This document shows positions 25,961 through 36,014 of a DNA stretch of 64,000 bases, piece after piece (position 1 is the stretch's first letter; every line of letters begins with the position of its first letter). Both the position numbers and the translations under genes were made by a program. Under the pieces are notes generated by a model. That model did no database searches. It saw only the letters and a program-made list of their open reading frames with translations, and was not told the DNA's origin. This DNA comes from Pararhizobium sp. A13 (GTDB lineage Bacteria > Pseudomonadota > Alphaproteobacteria > Rhizobiales > Rhizobiaceae). The DNA is taken from contig NZ_CP149512.1 in the NCBI RefSeq assembly GCF_040126305.1, forward strand, positions 372,001 through 436,000, written 5' to 3'.

Positions 25961-28468
25961 ATGACCCGCGGATACGCAGCGTTTCCAACGCGCTTCCCAC
26001 TCTACAACGCGCCGGATGATCTGCCGCCGCAATATGGCTGCGGCCCGATAAAGTTCAACGGGAGCAATAACGCGCTCTATGAACGCCACCTGCTTTTCGA
26101 CAACGCCCTGTCCCCCTCTGAAGTCGGAGATCGGGAACGATATGAGGCTATCGCCCGGTCCGTTCGCGACGTCCTCTCTCAGCGCTGGCAACAGACGGAA
26201 GAGACCTATAGCCGGGAAAATCCGAAGCGGGTCTATTATCTCTCGATGGAATTTTTGATCGGCCGGTCGCTGAGCAACAATATCCTCAACCTGCGGCTTG
26301 ATCCGATGGCCCGTCGGTTCTTTGCGGAAAATCAGCTGGACGAGCTTGCCATACTGGCACAGGAGCCCGACGCGGGACTAGGCAACGGCGGGCTTGGGCG
26401 GTTAGCGGCATGCTTCCTGGATTCCATGGCAACCATGCAATTGCCGGGCATGGGCTACGGCTTGCGCTTCGAATACGGTATGTTCAAGCAGCAGATCGTG
26501 AATGGCTGGCAATGCGAGCAGCCCGACAACTGGTTGCGCAGACCGGATCCCTGGGAGGTGGCGCGCCCGCAATTGGCGGTCACGATCGAGTTCGGATGCT
26601 CCTTCGAAGTGCGCGGAGGAAACCTGAAAGCGACCGCCGGCGCTTCGACGCTGCTTGGCATACCCTATGACAGGCCGATTGTCGGATATGGGGGAAAGAC
26701 CATCAACACTTTGCGACTGTGGGCTTCGGCAGCCACCAACAGTTTTGATTTCCAGGGATTCAGCGCCGGTGAATTTGTCAGCGCGCTAGCCGAGCGCCTG
26801 ACGGCGGAGACTGTCACCCGCGTGCTCTATCCCGATGATTCCACCAGCATGGGCCAAGGCCTGCGCTTCGTTCAGGAGTACTTCCTGGTAGCGTGTTCGC
26901 TGGCGGATCTTGTGCGGCGCTTCCGCTTGAACAATTCCGACTGGAACTGCTTGCCCGACAAGGTCGCAATCCAGCTCAACGACACGCATCCTTGTCTGAC
27001 CGTTCCCGAGCTGATGCGCATCTTGCTGGACGACGCAGGCCTGGATTGGGAGCTTGCCTGGGACATCACGAAGCGGATGCTCGCATACACGAACCACACG
27101 CTCCTTCCGGAAGCCTTGGAGAAATGGCCGCTTCGGTGGTTTGAACTCATGCTCCCGCGTCATCTCGAGATCATACTGGAGATCGACCGCCGGCTGAGGG
27201 AAGAGATCGTCACGCGCTGGCCTGAGGACAATGACCGTGCCGAGCGTGCAGGCATTGTTGAGCGCGGCGCCGGTCACCTGGTACGGATGGCGCATCTCGC
27301 GATTGCAGGTTCCCACAGCACCAATGGCGTTGCTGCGATACACTCGAGGCTGCTGCGGGACGTAACGGTGAGGGATCTCGCCGAACTGTATTCGGACCGT
27401 TTCAGCAACAAGACAAACGGCGTTACACCGCGCCGTTGGCTGCTAATGTCGAATCCCGGCCTTGCCAATTGCATCACCAATGCCATCGGTGACCGCTGGA
27501 TCACGAACATGGCCGACCTCGAGCTGCTGAAGCCCCTTGCCGAGGATGGTGAATTCATCGCTGCCGTCGGCATGGCCAAGCGCCAAGCAAAATTGCGGTT
27601 TGCCGAATGGTTGAAGTCACAGGCCGGTATCCAGGTTGATCCGGACACGATCTTCGACAGCCAGATCAAGCGGATCCACGAATACAAGCGACAACTATTG
27701 AACGGTCTACGAATAGTCGCGCTCTATAACCGGCTCCGCGAAAACCCGCACGTCGACATGCAGCCGCGTACGTTCTTCTTCGCCGGAAAGGCCGCGCCCG
27801 CCTATCAAGTGGCAAAGCTCATCATCAAGTTTTTAAACAATCTTGCAGACACGATCGATGGCGATCCCGCCGTCCATGGTCGCCTCCGGGTTGTATTTCT
27901 TCCCGAATACTGTGTCTCGATGGCTGAGCGCTTAATTCCCGCGAGCGACGTGTCAAACCAGATCTCCACAGCCGGATACGAAGCAAGCGGCACCAGCAAC
28001 ATGAAATTCATGATGAACGGCGCTTTGACCATCGGTACGCGTGACGGTGCAACGATCGAAATGGCCGAGGCAGCAGGCGAAGAAAATTTCTTTCTGTTTG
28101 GGCTGACAGCTGAGCAAGTCGCCGCAGGCCGCGACTGGTACAATCCCTGGTGGCATTATGAGAACGAGCCTGAGACGCGCGCCGTTCTTGACCTGATCTT
28201 GTCCGGCCATTTCACCCGCCACGAACCGATGATTGTCGATGCCTTGCGCAACATACTTTTGATTGGCGGTGACACATACAGGCACCTGGCGGATCTCGGC
28301 TCATACATGGCGGCGGACCTGCGTCTTCAATCACTCTACACCAAGCAGGAAGCCTGGACACGAAGAGCAATCCTTAACATCGCCAGCTCAGGAAAGTTTT
28401 CCAGCGATCGCACCATCGCTGAATATGCCAACGAGATCTGGCACGTCAGTCCCTGTCCCGTTCCATAG
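25961..28468 (+). CDS. glgP: Glycogen/starch (maltodextrin) phosphorylase
   Basis: 835-residue GT35 phosphorylase releasing glucose 1-phosphate from alpha-1,4-glucans. Conserved blocks are RVYYLSMEFLIGRSLSNN, DAGLGNGGLGRLAACFLDS, IQLNDTHPCLTVPELMRIL, IKRIHEYKRQLLN and the pyridoxal-phosphate site EASGTSNMKFMMNGALTIG, with Lys at about residue 681. Full length, with ATG after GCGGAG. It is not accompanied by glgA, glgB or glgC here. The next gene is a decayed glycoamylase-like frame, so a glucan-degradation unit may once have been larger. Confidence 0.95.
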   Translation: MTRGYAAFPTRFPLYNAPDDLPPQYGCGPIKFNGSNNALYERHLLFDNALSPSEVGDRERYEAIARSVRDVLSQRWQQTEETYSRENPKRVYYLSMEFLIGRSLSNNILNLRLDPMARRFFAENQLDELAILAQEPDAGLGNGGLGRLAACFLDSMATMQLPGMGYGLRFEYGMFKQQIVNGWQCEQPDNWLRRPDPWEVARPQLAVTIEFGCSFEVRGGNLKATAGASTLLGIPYDRPIVGYGGKTINTLRLWASAATNSFDFQGFSAGEFVSALAERLTAETVTRVLYPDDSTSMGQGLRFVQEYFLVACSLADLVRRFRLNNSDWNCLPDKVAIQLNDTHPCLTVPELMRILLDDAGLDWELAWDITKRMLAYTNHTLLPEALEKWPLRWFELMLPRHLEIILEIDRRLREEIVTRWPEDNDRAERAGIVERGAGHLVRMAHLAIAGSHSTNGVAAIHSRLLRDVTVRDLAELYSDRFSNKTNGVTPRRWLLMSNPGLANCITNAIGDRWITNMADLELLKPLAEDGEFIAAVGMAKRQAKLRFAEWLKSQAGIQVDPDTIFDSQIKRIHEYKRQLLNGLRIVALYNRLRENPHVDMQPRTFFFAGKAAPAYQVAKLIIKFLNNLADTIDGDPAVHGRLRVVFLPEYCVSMAERLIPASDVSNQISTAGYEASGTSNMKFMMNGALTIGTRDGATIEMAEAAGEENFFLFGLTAEQVAAGRDWYNPWWHYENEPETRAVLDLILSGHFTRHEPMIVDALRNILLIGGDTYRHLADLGSYMAADLRLQSLYTKQEAWTRRAILNIASSGKFSSDRTIAEYANEIWHVSPCPVP

Positions 28469-28525
28469 AGAGCAACTGCGCGGTGCGCTTCGGCTCGAAT
28501 TTCACTTTGCCCAGGGCCCACGTTT

Positions 28526-29101
28526 GTGCAACAGGAGTATGCCATTCGCAATCCAATGGGTTTTGCTGGTTATGGCGAACATTGCTGGGGGTTAACCGCG
28601 TGCGACGGGCCCGGCTGGGGCAAGCGGACGATAGACGGTGTCGATCGGGAGTTCTTCGACTATATCGCCCGTGGCGCTCCCTTCGGACCGGATGACGGGA
28701 CCGTCGCGCCATGGGTCGTCGTGGCATCCCTGCCGTTCGCGCCGGAGATCGTCGTGTCGACCGTCCGCAACTTTGCGAGGATGAACCTCGGCATGACCCG
28801 GCTTTACGGTTTCAAGCCGTCGTTCAACCTGACATATGCCGTCGAGGACAGTCGGACCGGATGGTGGACAAGTCCCTATCATTTCGGCATCGACCAGGGG
28901 CCGGTTGTTCTAATGATCGAAAACTACCGGACGGGTCTGATCTGGAGTATCATGCGACAATGCCGACCGATTGTGACCGGGCTGCGCAGGGCGGGGTTTG
29001 CTGGGGCTGGCTTTAGGTTTGCGCCACGAAAGCATCTGCAAAAAACCGAGACCTTTTGGCCTTTGCATACGCGTAAGCTCAGCATTGCGGTGTCCCGATA
29101 G
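28526..29101 (+). pseudogene. Glycoamylase-like domain protein, 5' truncated and frameshifted
   Basis: The frame encodes the C-terminal part of a PF10091-type glycoamylase-like protein: GEHCWGLTACDGPGWGKRTI, FFDYIARGAPFGPDDGTVAP, ASLPFAPEIVVSTVRNF and GPVVLMIENYRTGLIWSIM. The N-terminal two thirds are missing: the recognisable sequence starts only about 60 bp after glgP, with no good start. At the end, RRAGFAGAGF appears where relatives end RRAGFAGGWL and stop. A one-base loss in the G-run near 29010 explains the read-through. Both ends indicate a dead gene, once probably acting on glucans with GlgP. Confidence 0.75.
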
Positions 29102-29337
29102 CTTTCCGCCTGTTGGATTTCGTCGAAGTGCTCAAACCGCAGGATCTGGTTCCGTCAGTCCGTCAGGCAAAGGGACGTGGTAATCCTGGCTTTCGGGCGG
29201 CAGTCACCAGCCGAAACATGTCAGGGACGTGGGACGCCGATGCGCCCCAGTTGAACGGTCCTGGATGAATGCAGAGGTGGGGATTTGAGGTCTCGACCCA
29301 ATTGCCGATCGTCTATTGCAGGGGAAAGGATACACTC

Positions 29338-31890
29338 ATGCGCAGGATGTTCGCCTATCTGACGATTGCTTCATTCTTCTCGACATCGGTCTTTGCCGAC
29401 CCCGCGGTCCTGACGGCCAATGTGAACTTCCGAGCAGGCCCCGGAACGGACTTCGACGCCTTTGGCCTCATTTCGCAAGGTGAACAAGTCGATATCAAGG
29501 AATGCGATTCCGGCGGCACCTGGTGTGCCGTAACCTATTCCGGAAAGAACGGTTTTGTCAGCGGCAAATACCTCAACCAGTCCGAAGCTAGCGCGCCCGC
29601 CTGGCCCCGAATCTTCACGACCGATACCGGAGCGACCATCACGCTTTTTCAGCCGCAGATAACCGATTGGCCGGATTTCACCCGCCTCGAAGCTCTGATC
29701 GCCACGGAACTGAAGGTGGCGGATGCCAAGCCGATTTACGGCGTCATCGGCGTTGCCGCCAAAACCGTGGCTGATGACGAAACAGGAAATGTCGTTCTTA
29801 CCGAGATCAAGACCACCCGCTTGGATTTTTCGACGCTTGAGCGCAAACAACTCGCGAAGCTTGCGCTGGAAGTCGGGAAACTTTTGCCGACGGATCCGAT
29901 CACGGTCTCCCAGGAGCGCCTGACGGCGAGCATGACGGCTTACAAGCGGCTTGCGAACGTCAACGGCATCAAGGCTGATCCGCCACCAATTTTCACCAGC
30001 GAAACGCCGGCAATCCTCGTCCAGACGAATGGCAAGGCCATCTTCGCGCCGGTCAAGGGCGTGAAAGGCCTGTCCTTCGTCGTTAATACAAACTGGGACA
30101 TCTTCAAGGTCGATGCAGAGAATGCCTATTACCTGCGCGACGAAAAGAACTGGCTAAAGTCCGCCAGTCTGGATACCGGCTGGATCGAGGCGGACACCGT
30201 CCCGAGCCTCGTCTCCAGCCTGCCCGACGATGAAAACTGGAAGGAAACGAAAGCAGCGCTTCCGCCAACCGCTTTTGCCGACAAGGTCGTCCCGAAAGTC
30301 TTCTATTCGGCAAAACCGGCCGAACTGATGATTTTTGACGGCAAGCCGGTACTCGAGCCGGTTGCTGGCACAGGCCTCGAATGGACATCCAATACGACAA
30401 GCGGTGTCTTCTACCACACGGCCAGCAAGACATGGTACACGCTCTTATCGGGCCGCTGGTTCTCGTCGGCCACGCTCGACGGCCCCTGGACCTTCGCCAC
30501 GCCCAATCTACCTGAGGACTTCCTGAACATCCCGGACGATGCGCCCTATTACGCCGTTCGCGCTTCGATACCTGGTACCTCGGAAAGCGCTGAGGCGCGC
30601 CTGAAGGCCAGCATCCCGAAACTGGCGCGGGTCCTGACCGACGGATCGGTGAAAGTAGACGTGAGCTATAGCGGCGATCCGCAGTTCGAATCGATCGAAG
30701 GGACATCGATGTTCTATGCGGTCAATTCGAACGAGCAGGTCATCAAGGTTGGCGAGAAATACTTCGTGCTCAAGGACGGAATCTGGTTTGTCGGCGACAC
30801 GCCAACCGGACCTTTTGCTGTCGCGCGCGCCGTCGCAGACGAGATCTATACGATCCCGCCGTCTTCGCCGGTCTATAACGTCACCTATGTGCACACCTAT
30901 GACACCGAAACGGATGCTGTCTGGTATGGGTATACCCTCGGTTACCTGGGAGCCTATCTGGCATGGGATGCCCTCGTCTGGGGTACAGGATGGTACTATC
31001 CGCCCTATTGGGACGACGACGACAATGACGACTATCGGCCGTACTATCCCGGCCCCGTGAGCTACGGCGTGGGTGCTTTCTACAACCCCGCCTACGGAAC
31101 ATTCGGGCGCTACGGTTATGCCTATGGACCAAATCGTGGCATCGTCGGCGGTGCAGCCTACAATCCGAGAACAGGGACATACATCCGTGGCGGTGTGGCT
31201 GCAGGCCCCGATGGAGCAAGAGGGTTCGTCTCGGCCTATAATCCGCGCACGGGCAATGCATTTGCCGCCAAGGGCGGACAGAATGTCTATGGTTCGTGGG
31301 GCAAGGCCGTCGTCAAGCAAGGCGGCGAGTTTGCGCGCGTAAGCGGCGGCTCGACGGGAACGGCGGGCGGGTTGCGTTGGAGCAATACGCAGGGCAACAG
31401 TGGCTTCATTGTTGGCAGCAAGGGTGGAGATGTTTATGCCGGACGCGACGGCAACGTCTATCGCCGCGACAATGGCCAATGGCAGAAGCACACCCCGGAT
31501 GGCTGGCAGCCTGTGCAGCGGCCGGCTGGCGAAAATCTGAAGAACACCCCCACCCGCATCTCAGCCAAAAATCCGCAGGCAGCACAGCGTATCCAGAGCC
31601 GCGCCGAAAATAGACCCGCTCCGCGACGCACACAGCAGCAACGCCAAGTTCGTGAACGGGCACCCGAGCATCTTTCATTTGACCGCGCAGGGCGGCAATT
31701 CGGTAATCAGAACGAACTGAGCCGCAGCTACGGACGCCTTCCGCAAGGCGGTGGAAGTTTCCAGAACTTCGATCGCGGCGGCTCCCGGAGCAGTGGCTTC
31801 CACGGCGGTGGCGGGCGCGGGGGCAGTGGCTTTCATGGTGGCGGCGGTCGCGGTGGTGGCGGGCGCGGTGGCGGCGGCCGTGGGCGATGA
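29338..31890 (+). CDS. Secreted SH3b protein with repeated beta modules and Gly-rich tail
   Basis: About 850 residues. A signal peptide (about 1-21, cleavage after FFSTSVFA) is followed by a bacterial SH3 domain (about 22-85, NVNFRAGPGTDFDAFGLIS). Then come three related modules, each about 90-110 residues, recognisable by FTSETPAILVQTNGKAIFAP, VFYSAKPAELMIFDGKPVLE and a third with FESIEGTSMFYAVNSNEQVI, with YYLRDEKNWL, WYTLLSGRWF or YFVLKDGIWF as internal repeats. After an acidic patch (WDDDDNDDYRPYY) come Gly/Tyr/Asn-rich repeats and a final Gly-Arg-rich tail. The start at 29338 follows GGGGAAAGG. Envelope or secreted location is inferred; function unknown. Confidence 0.8.
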   Translation: MRRMFAYLTIASFFSTSVFADPAVLTANVNFRAGPGTDFDAFGLISQGEQVDIKECDSGGTWCAVTYSGKNGFVSGKYLNQSEASAPAWPRIFTTDTGATITLFQPQITDWPDFTRLEALIATELKVADAKPIYGVIGVAAKTVADDETGNVVLTEIKTTRLDFSTLERKQLAKLALEVGKLLPTDPITVSQERLTASMTAYKRLANVNGIKADPPPIFTSETPAILVQTNGKAIFAPVKGVKGLSFVVNTNWDIFKVDAENAYYLRDEKNWLKSASLDTGWIEADTVPSLVSSLPDDENWKETKAALPPTAFADKVVPKVFYSAKPAELMIFDGKPVLEPVAGTGLEWTSNTTSGVFYHTASKTWYTLLSGRWFSSATLDGPWTFATPNLPEDFLNIPDDAPYYAVRASIPGTSESAEARLKASIPKLARVLTDGSVKVDVSYSGDPQFESIEGTSMFYAVNSNEQVIKVGEKYFVLKDGIWFVGDTPTGPFAVARAVADEIYTIPPSSPVYNVTYVHTYDTETDAVWYGYTLGYLGAYLAWDALVWGTGWYYPPYWDDDDNDDYRPYYPGPVSYGVGAFYNPAYGTFGRYGYAYGPNRGIVGGAAYNPRTGTYIRGGVAAGPDGARGFVSAYNPRTGNAFAAKGGQNVYGSWGKAVVKQGGEFARVSGGSTGTAGGLRWSNTQGNSGFIVGSKGGDVYAGRDGNVYRRDNGQWQKHTPDGWQPVQRPAGENLKNTPTRISAKNPQAAQRIQSRAENRPAPRRTQQQRQVRERAPEHLSFDRAGRQFGNQNELSRSYGRLPQGGGSFQNFDRGGSRSSGFHGGGGRGGSGFHGGGGRGGGGRGGGGRGR

Positions 31891-32431
31891 CAGCCGCGAA
31901 AGCAGGTACGACCTGCGCTGTTTGACGGTATCGTGATCCATGACGGCAAGCGGGCACAAGTGCATGGCGTTGCGCGCGACGCGGCGTTTGTCCTTCATCC
32001 CTATACGAATGCGTCCCAGCGTTCTACGACTTGCCTCGCGATACCAGCTGGCCGCAGTTGATTTGATCTTCGATCAGGCAACAAAGTTGCAGGAGATGGA
32101 GATGGGTGGCCGCGATGCGGAGGGGCGACGACGTTCACTTGAAGGGGATGCACGTACGGAAATTGTGACTTTAGGTGAGAGTTACTGGAAGTCAGCACTG
32201 CTGAGCGCGTTGGCGACAAGCGTTCGCTTCTACACAGGCGGCTATAAAAACGCGCTTTGAGTCACCGCACCTCTTGGTGGCAGTGTGGCCGCGCCTGCGG
32301 CCTTTCCGCGGTCGGAGTCCTCCGTCCCAGGACCCAAGGACATTCTGGAACCATCCCTTCTAGTAAATCGAAACGAGCGGTTTAGATGCCTACGGCGCCA
32401 TAATCCGCACAGGCTGTCATATATAAAAAGA

Positions 32432-32466
32432 GACCGATAATGCCGGCTTATCGGTCGTTTTGTTTT
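32432..32466 (+). terminator. Rho-independent terminator, probably bidirectional
   Basis: Perfect 9-bp stem (GACCGATAA / TTATCGGTC) with a 7-base loop, followed on the plus strand by GTTTTGTTTT and on the minus strand by TCTCTTTTTATAT. It could end a plus-strand transcript from the preceding 500 bases and a minus-strand transcript reading past cspA. Confidence 0.7.
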
Positions 32467-32800
32467 CTGGTGGGAGAATCGCCCAAATCATCGCGCAGAA
32501 CCCGGAAAATAACTCTACGGACGACGCTGCACTCTGCCACAGCAGCGGTTCGGATATCGTAAAGATGCGCCTGGCCGTCGGTGGAAGTTACGCCTCCCCG
32601 CTTCTCCCGTCTTGACCGCTTGCCGATCGGATTCAGTTCGTCGCCAGCACCGCGGCCTGCCCAATATGCGCATTCGGGCCGCGCGGGACGCCGCCGCCGC
32701 GCTTTCGAAGAAACAGCCGCCGGTCCATATGGGTCCGGAGACGCCCCCCTCCTCCATTCCCGGTCTTGGGTGATGACACTCAAATAGACCCCAAGCCAGA

Positions 32801-32830
32801 AACGGAAAAGGCCGGGTTGAACCCAGCCTT
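32801..32830 (-). terminator. Terminator downstream of cspA
   Basis: Starting about 25 bases after the cspA stop, on the minus strand, AAGGCTGGGT pairs with ACCCGGCCTT (one G-T pair) across a three-base loop and runs into TTCCGTTT. The T-run is imperfect, but position and stem support a terminator. Confidence 0.65.
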
Positions 32831-32854
32831 CCGAACATTTGTTGAGCAGTCAGC

Positions 32855-33061
32855 TCAGGCCTGCAGATTGTCCGCCGACATCTTGCCGGTCTTACGATCC
32901 TTTACCAGCTCATAGGTGATCTTCTGCCCATCGTTCAGACCCCGCATGCCGGCCCGCTCCACTGCGGAAATATGGACGAAAACATCCGCACTGCCGTCGT
33001 CGGGCTGGATGAAACCAAACCCCTTCGTTGCATTGAACCATTTTACGGTACCGGTTGCCAT
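32855..33061 (-). CDS. cspA: Cold-shock protein (CspA family)
   Basis: 68-residue single cold-shock domain, an RNA/ssDNA-binding OB fold acting as RNA chaperone. RNP1 is KGFGFI within [18 protein letters not shown] and RNP2 is VFVHI within [14 protein letters not shown]. The C-terminal [12 protein letters not shown] is typical of alphaproteobacterial members. Full length. It stands alone with its own terminator, near the ftsK-repABC block; rhizobial genomes carry several copies. Confidence 0.93.
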   Translation of the reverse strand: MATGTVKWFNATKGFGFIQPDDGSADVFVHISAVERAGMRGLNDGQKITYELVKDRKTGKMSADNLQA

Positions 33062-33400
33062 AGCGTCTTCCTTCGATCATTTGCCTTACCGCCCCATCGG
33101 CGGACTGGCCTCGTGCGGAACACAGATAGACACTTCTGCGCTCCGCAAAAAGCTGAAAATTCTATCCAAGCATCGAGGCAAGTCCCACGGCTCCCAAGCG
33201 AGTGGTCCTGGTCGCGACTGACGCAACCTTTTGTCTCTCTGTTTCACCCCGATGCTCACGGGACCGCCTGGCTGGGCCAGGAGGTCGCGCCGCGCGTCAA
33301 TCTCACCAGGTCCCAGGACTTTGATTGTTTTCGCTGGTGCAGTTGTCAACACCAGGACAGCTGGTCTTTCGGCAGGCGCCGCGCCACTCGCAGGACGAGA
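33062..33400. other. Intergenic, no gene recognised
   Basis: About 340 bases between the start of cspA and the stop of ftsK. It should include the cspA promoter and a long 5' leader, as is usual for cold-shock genes. No supported frame. Confidence 0.4.
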
Positions 33401-35956
33401 TCAATCCTCATCGCTAGCCGGTACCTCTATCGTCTCGCGGACGGCGGAAAGAATCGAGCGTTTGCCGACATGGTTTGCCGGTCCGACAAGCCCTTCCCTC
33501 TCCATTCGCTCGACGAGCGAAGCGGCTCTGTTATAGCCGATCTGCAAACGGCGCTGGATGTAGGAGGTCGAGCACTTCTTGTCACGCAGCACAACCTTGA
33601 CCGCCTTGTCATAGAGATCGTTGCCGTCTTCCTCGGCCATCGCGCCCTTGTCAAAAACCGTGCTGTCCTCCTCCGCGGCCTCGTCGGCGTCCTCGGCATC
33701 CTCGGTTACGGTGCCAAGGTATTCCGGGCGCCCTTGCGTCTTCAGATGCGCGACCACCTTCTCGACCTCCTCGTCCGACACGAAGGGACCATGGACACGC
33801 GCGATCCGCCCGCCGCCGACCATATGCAGCATATCCCCCTGCCCCAGCAGATGCTCTGCGCCCTGCTCGCCGAGGATCGTCCGACTGTCGATCTTGGAAG
33901 TCACCTGGAAGGAAATGCGGGTCGGGAAGTTGGCCTTGATCGTGCCGGTGATGACATCAACCGAAGGGCGCTGCGTCGCCATGATCAGGTGAATGCCGGC
34001 AGCGCGTGCCATCTGAGCGAGCCGCTGGATGGCGCCCTCGATCTCCTTGCCTGCGACCATCATCAGGTCTGCCATTTCATCGACGATGACGACGATATAG
34101 GGCATCGGCGCGAGGTCCATTTCCTCTTGCTCGAAGATTGCCTCGCCGGTCGAGCGATCAAACCCGGTCTGTACCGAGCAAAGGATCGTTTCACCCTTGG
34201 CCCGAGCCGATGCGGCGCGCGCGTTAAAACCATCGATGTTACGCACGCCGAGCCGCGACATCTTGCGGTAGCGGTCTTCCATTTCGCGAACCGCCCATTT
34301 CAGCGCCATCACGGCCTTTTTCGGATCGGTTACAACCGGCGTCAGCAAATGCGGGATACCGTCATAGACCGACAGTTCCAGCATCTTTGGATCGACCATG
34401 ATCAGGCGGCATTCCTCCGGCTTTAGCCGATAGAGCAAGGAGAGGATCATCGTATTGATCGCCACCGATTTGCCCGAACCCGTGGTACCAGCGACCAGAA
34501 GATGCGGCATCTTGGCGAGCTCGGCCACCACCGGCTCCCCGCCAATCGTCTTGCCCAGGCATAGCGCTAGCTTGAAGCGGGTCTCGCCGTAGTTTTCGGA
34601 TTCGATCAGTTCGCGGAAATAGACGGTCTCACGGACCGGGTTCGGCAGTTCGATGCCGATGACGTTGCGGCCCGGCACGACCGCGACGCGCGCCGACAGG
34701 GCCGACATGGAGCGTGCAATATCATCCGAAAGGCCGATGACCCGTGAGGATTTCACGCCCGGCGCCGGCTCGAATTCATAGAGCGTCACCACTGGTCCTG
34801 GCCGCACATCGATGATCTCGCCGCGAATACCGAAATCCTCCAGCACGCTTTCCAACAGGCCGGCGCTTTGCTCCAGCGCCTCCTGGGTAATGATGGCCGT
34901 TTCCTGGACGGACGGTTCCTGCAGAAGCGTAACGGGCGGGAAAACATAGTCGCCGGTGTCGAGGCCGATCGAGATATCGGCGATCTTCGCCACGGTCTCA
35001 GGCTTGATCTCCCGAACCGGTTTAGACGTGGTCGCCGGCGGAGTTGCGTCGTGGACCGGCTCGATAGGAGCCCGCGCCGCCGGAAGCCGCGATTTCACTT
35101 CCGCGAGTTTCACCAGCGGCAACTTCTCAGGCGCCTTGGCAAACGCGGTCCTTGCCACAAGGAGCCCCGCCGACGGCGCGCTCGCGGGCCTGACGCCTAT
35201 CTCCCGATAGAGTGCCGTGACTGAATCCGGCGTCACCTGAAACTCGGGCGCCTGCCAACGCGCCACAGGCATCAGCACGTCCATATCGGCAGCCATATCC
35301 AAGGCACTCCAGAACACTTCATCGGAAACATCGTACAGGGCATTCGGTCGTTTCGCGGCTGTTTCCCAGACGTCCACGGGCTGCGAATCTTCGTCAGCCG
35401 GAAAGCAGGCGAGATCAATTGCGGCAGTCTCCATGGCTTCGAAGACTGGGATGGCATCCGCCTGCATTTCCATCTCCCGTTGGAGACGCAGCGAAAGCAA
35501 CTGAATGCCGGATGCCGCCTGCTCTGCTTGCGCTATGGCAACGGTTGCTTCACCTGCCACAGGATTTTCGACGGTCGAAGCAACGTCCTTCGTGGCGCTC
35601 TCCTCTGTCTCGAGATCCGTATCGGTAGGCACTGGCTGTTTTTTGGCTTCAGCGGGCGAGCGCTTCGAATAGACGCTCTCCGGCGTGCGGGTGAAGCGCA
35701 CATTGGGTCTAAGCACAAAGGCGCTTTGCCACACCGGCGCATCCTCGCGCCCCTCAATTTCGCTTGCAGCCATGGCGTCCGTATCGGTTCCGGTCGCATT
35801 TTCCTCGCCGTTCGGATCGATCGGCGAACCGTAGACGCGCCGCTGATGCTCGGCTTTCGCCAGATGATCGTCGTGGTCTGCGGGCTGCTCTCCCGTGTGA
35901 TCGAAGGGGTTCGAAAAATTGGTTCGGGAAAGACGCATAGGGACCTGCTCACTCAT
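33401..35956 (-). CDS. ftsK: FtsK/SpoIIIE-type DNA translocase lacking membrane domain
   Basis: 851-residue motor protein. The C-terminal part has the beta/alpha motor: Walker A in [17 protein letters not shown] (about 490-500), Walker B in [14 protein letters not shown] (about 620), and [20 protein letters not shown] with SSKID-type [16 protein letters not shown]. It ends in the gamma winged-helix ([34 protein letters not shown]) that reads KOPS-like DNA. The first roughly 330 residues are acidic and low in complexity, and no transmembrane helices are visible, unlike the four of cell-division FtsK. Next to repC, a role in replicon segregation or dimer resolution is likely (inference). Confidence 0.9.
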   Translation of the reverse strand: MSEQVPMRLSRTNFSNPFDHTGEQPADHDDHLAKAEHQRRVYGSPIDPNGEENATGTDTDAMAASEIEGREDAPVWQSAFVLRPNVRFTRTPESVYSKRSPAEAKKQPVPTDTDLETEESATKDVASTVENPVAGEATVAIAQAEQAASGIQLLSLRLQREMEMQADAIPVFEAMETAAIDLACFPADEDSQPVDVWETAAKRPNALYDVSDEVFWSALDMAADMDVLMPVARWQAPEFQVTPDSVTALYREIGVRPASAPSAGLLVARTAFAKAPEKLPLVKLAEVKSRLPAARAPIEPVHDATPPATTSKPVREIKPETVAKIADISIGLDTGDYVFPPVTLLQEPSVQETAIITQEALEQSAGLLESVLEDFGIRGEIIDVRPGPVVTLYEFEPAPGVKSSRVIGLSDDIARSMSALSARVAVVPGRNVIGIELPNPVRETVYFRELIESENYGETRFKLALCLGKTIGGEPVVAELAKMPHLLVAGTTGSGKSVAINTMILSLLYRLKPEECRLIMVDPKMLELSVYDGIPHLLTPVVTDPKKAVMALKWAVREMEDRYRKMSRLGVRNIDGFNARAASARAKGETILCSVQTGFDRSTGEAIFEQEEMDLAPMPYIVVIVDEMADLMMVAGKEIEGAIQRLAQMARAAGIHLIMATQRPSVDVITGTIKANFPTRISFQVTSKIDSRTILGEQGAEHLLGQGDMLHMVGGGRIARVHGPFVSDEEVEKVVAHLKTQGRPEYLGTVTEDAEDADEAAEEDSTVFDKGAMAEEDGNDLYDKAVKVVLRDKKCSTSYIQRRLQIGYNRAASLVERMEREGLVGPANHVGKRSILSAVRETIEVPASDED

Positions 35957-36014
35957 AATTCACGGGCAATGGGCACAGCCTTTTCAATAGAAAATAAAGG
36001 TTAATCACCTCTTT

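Larger units (their letters stand above)
31891..32854. other. Long intergenic region with terminator, no supported gene
   Basis: About 960 bases. Short frames (for example 31940-32260) lack start signals, family resemblance and sensible codon use. The only clear structures are a hairpin with T-runs on both sides (32432-32466) and the cspA terminator (32801-32830). An unannotated small RNA upstream of the hairpin is possible but not shown. Confidence 0.5.

Noticed and set aside
31940..32260. 106-codon open frame after the SH3b gene
   Set aside because: No ribosome site, no family resemblance, odd composition with scattered Met and Arg; probably chance.
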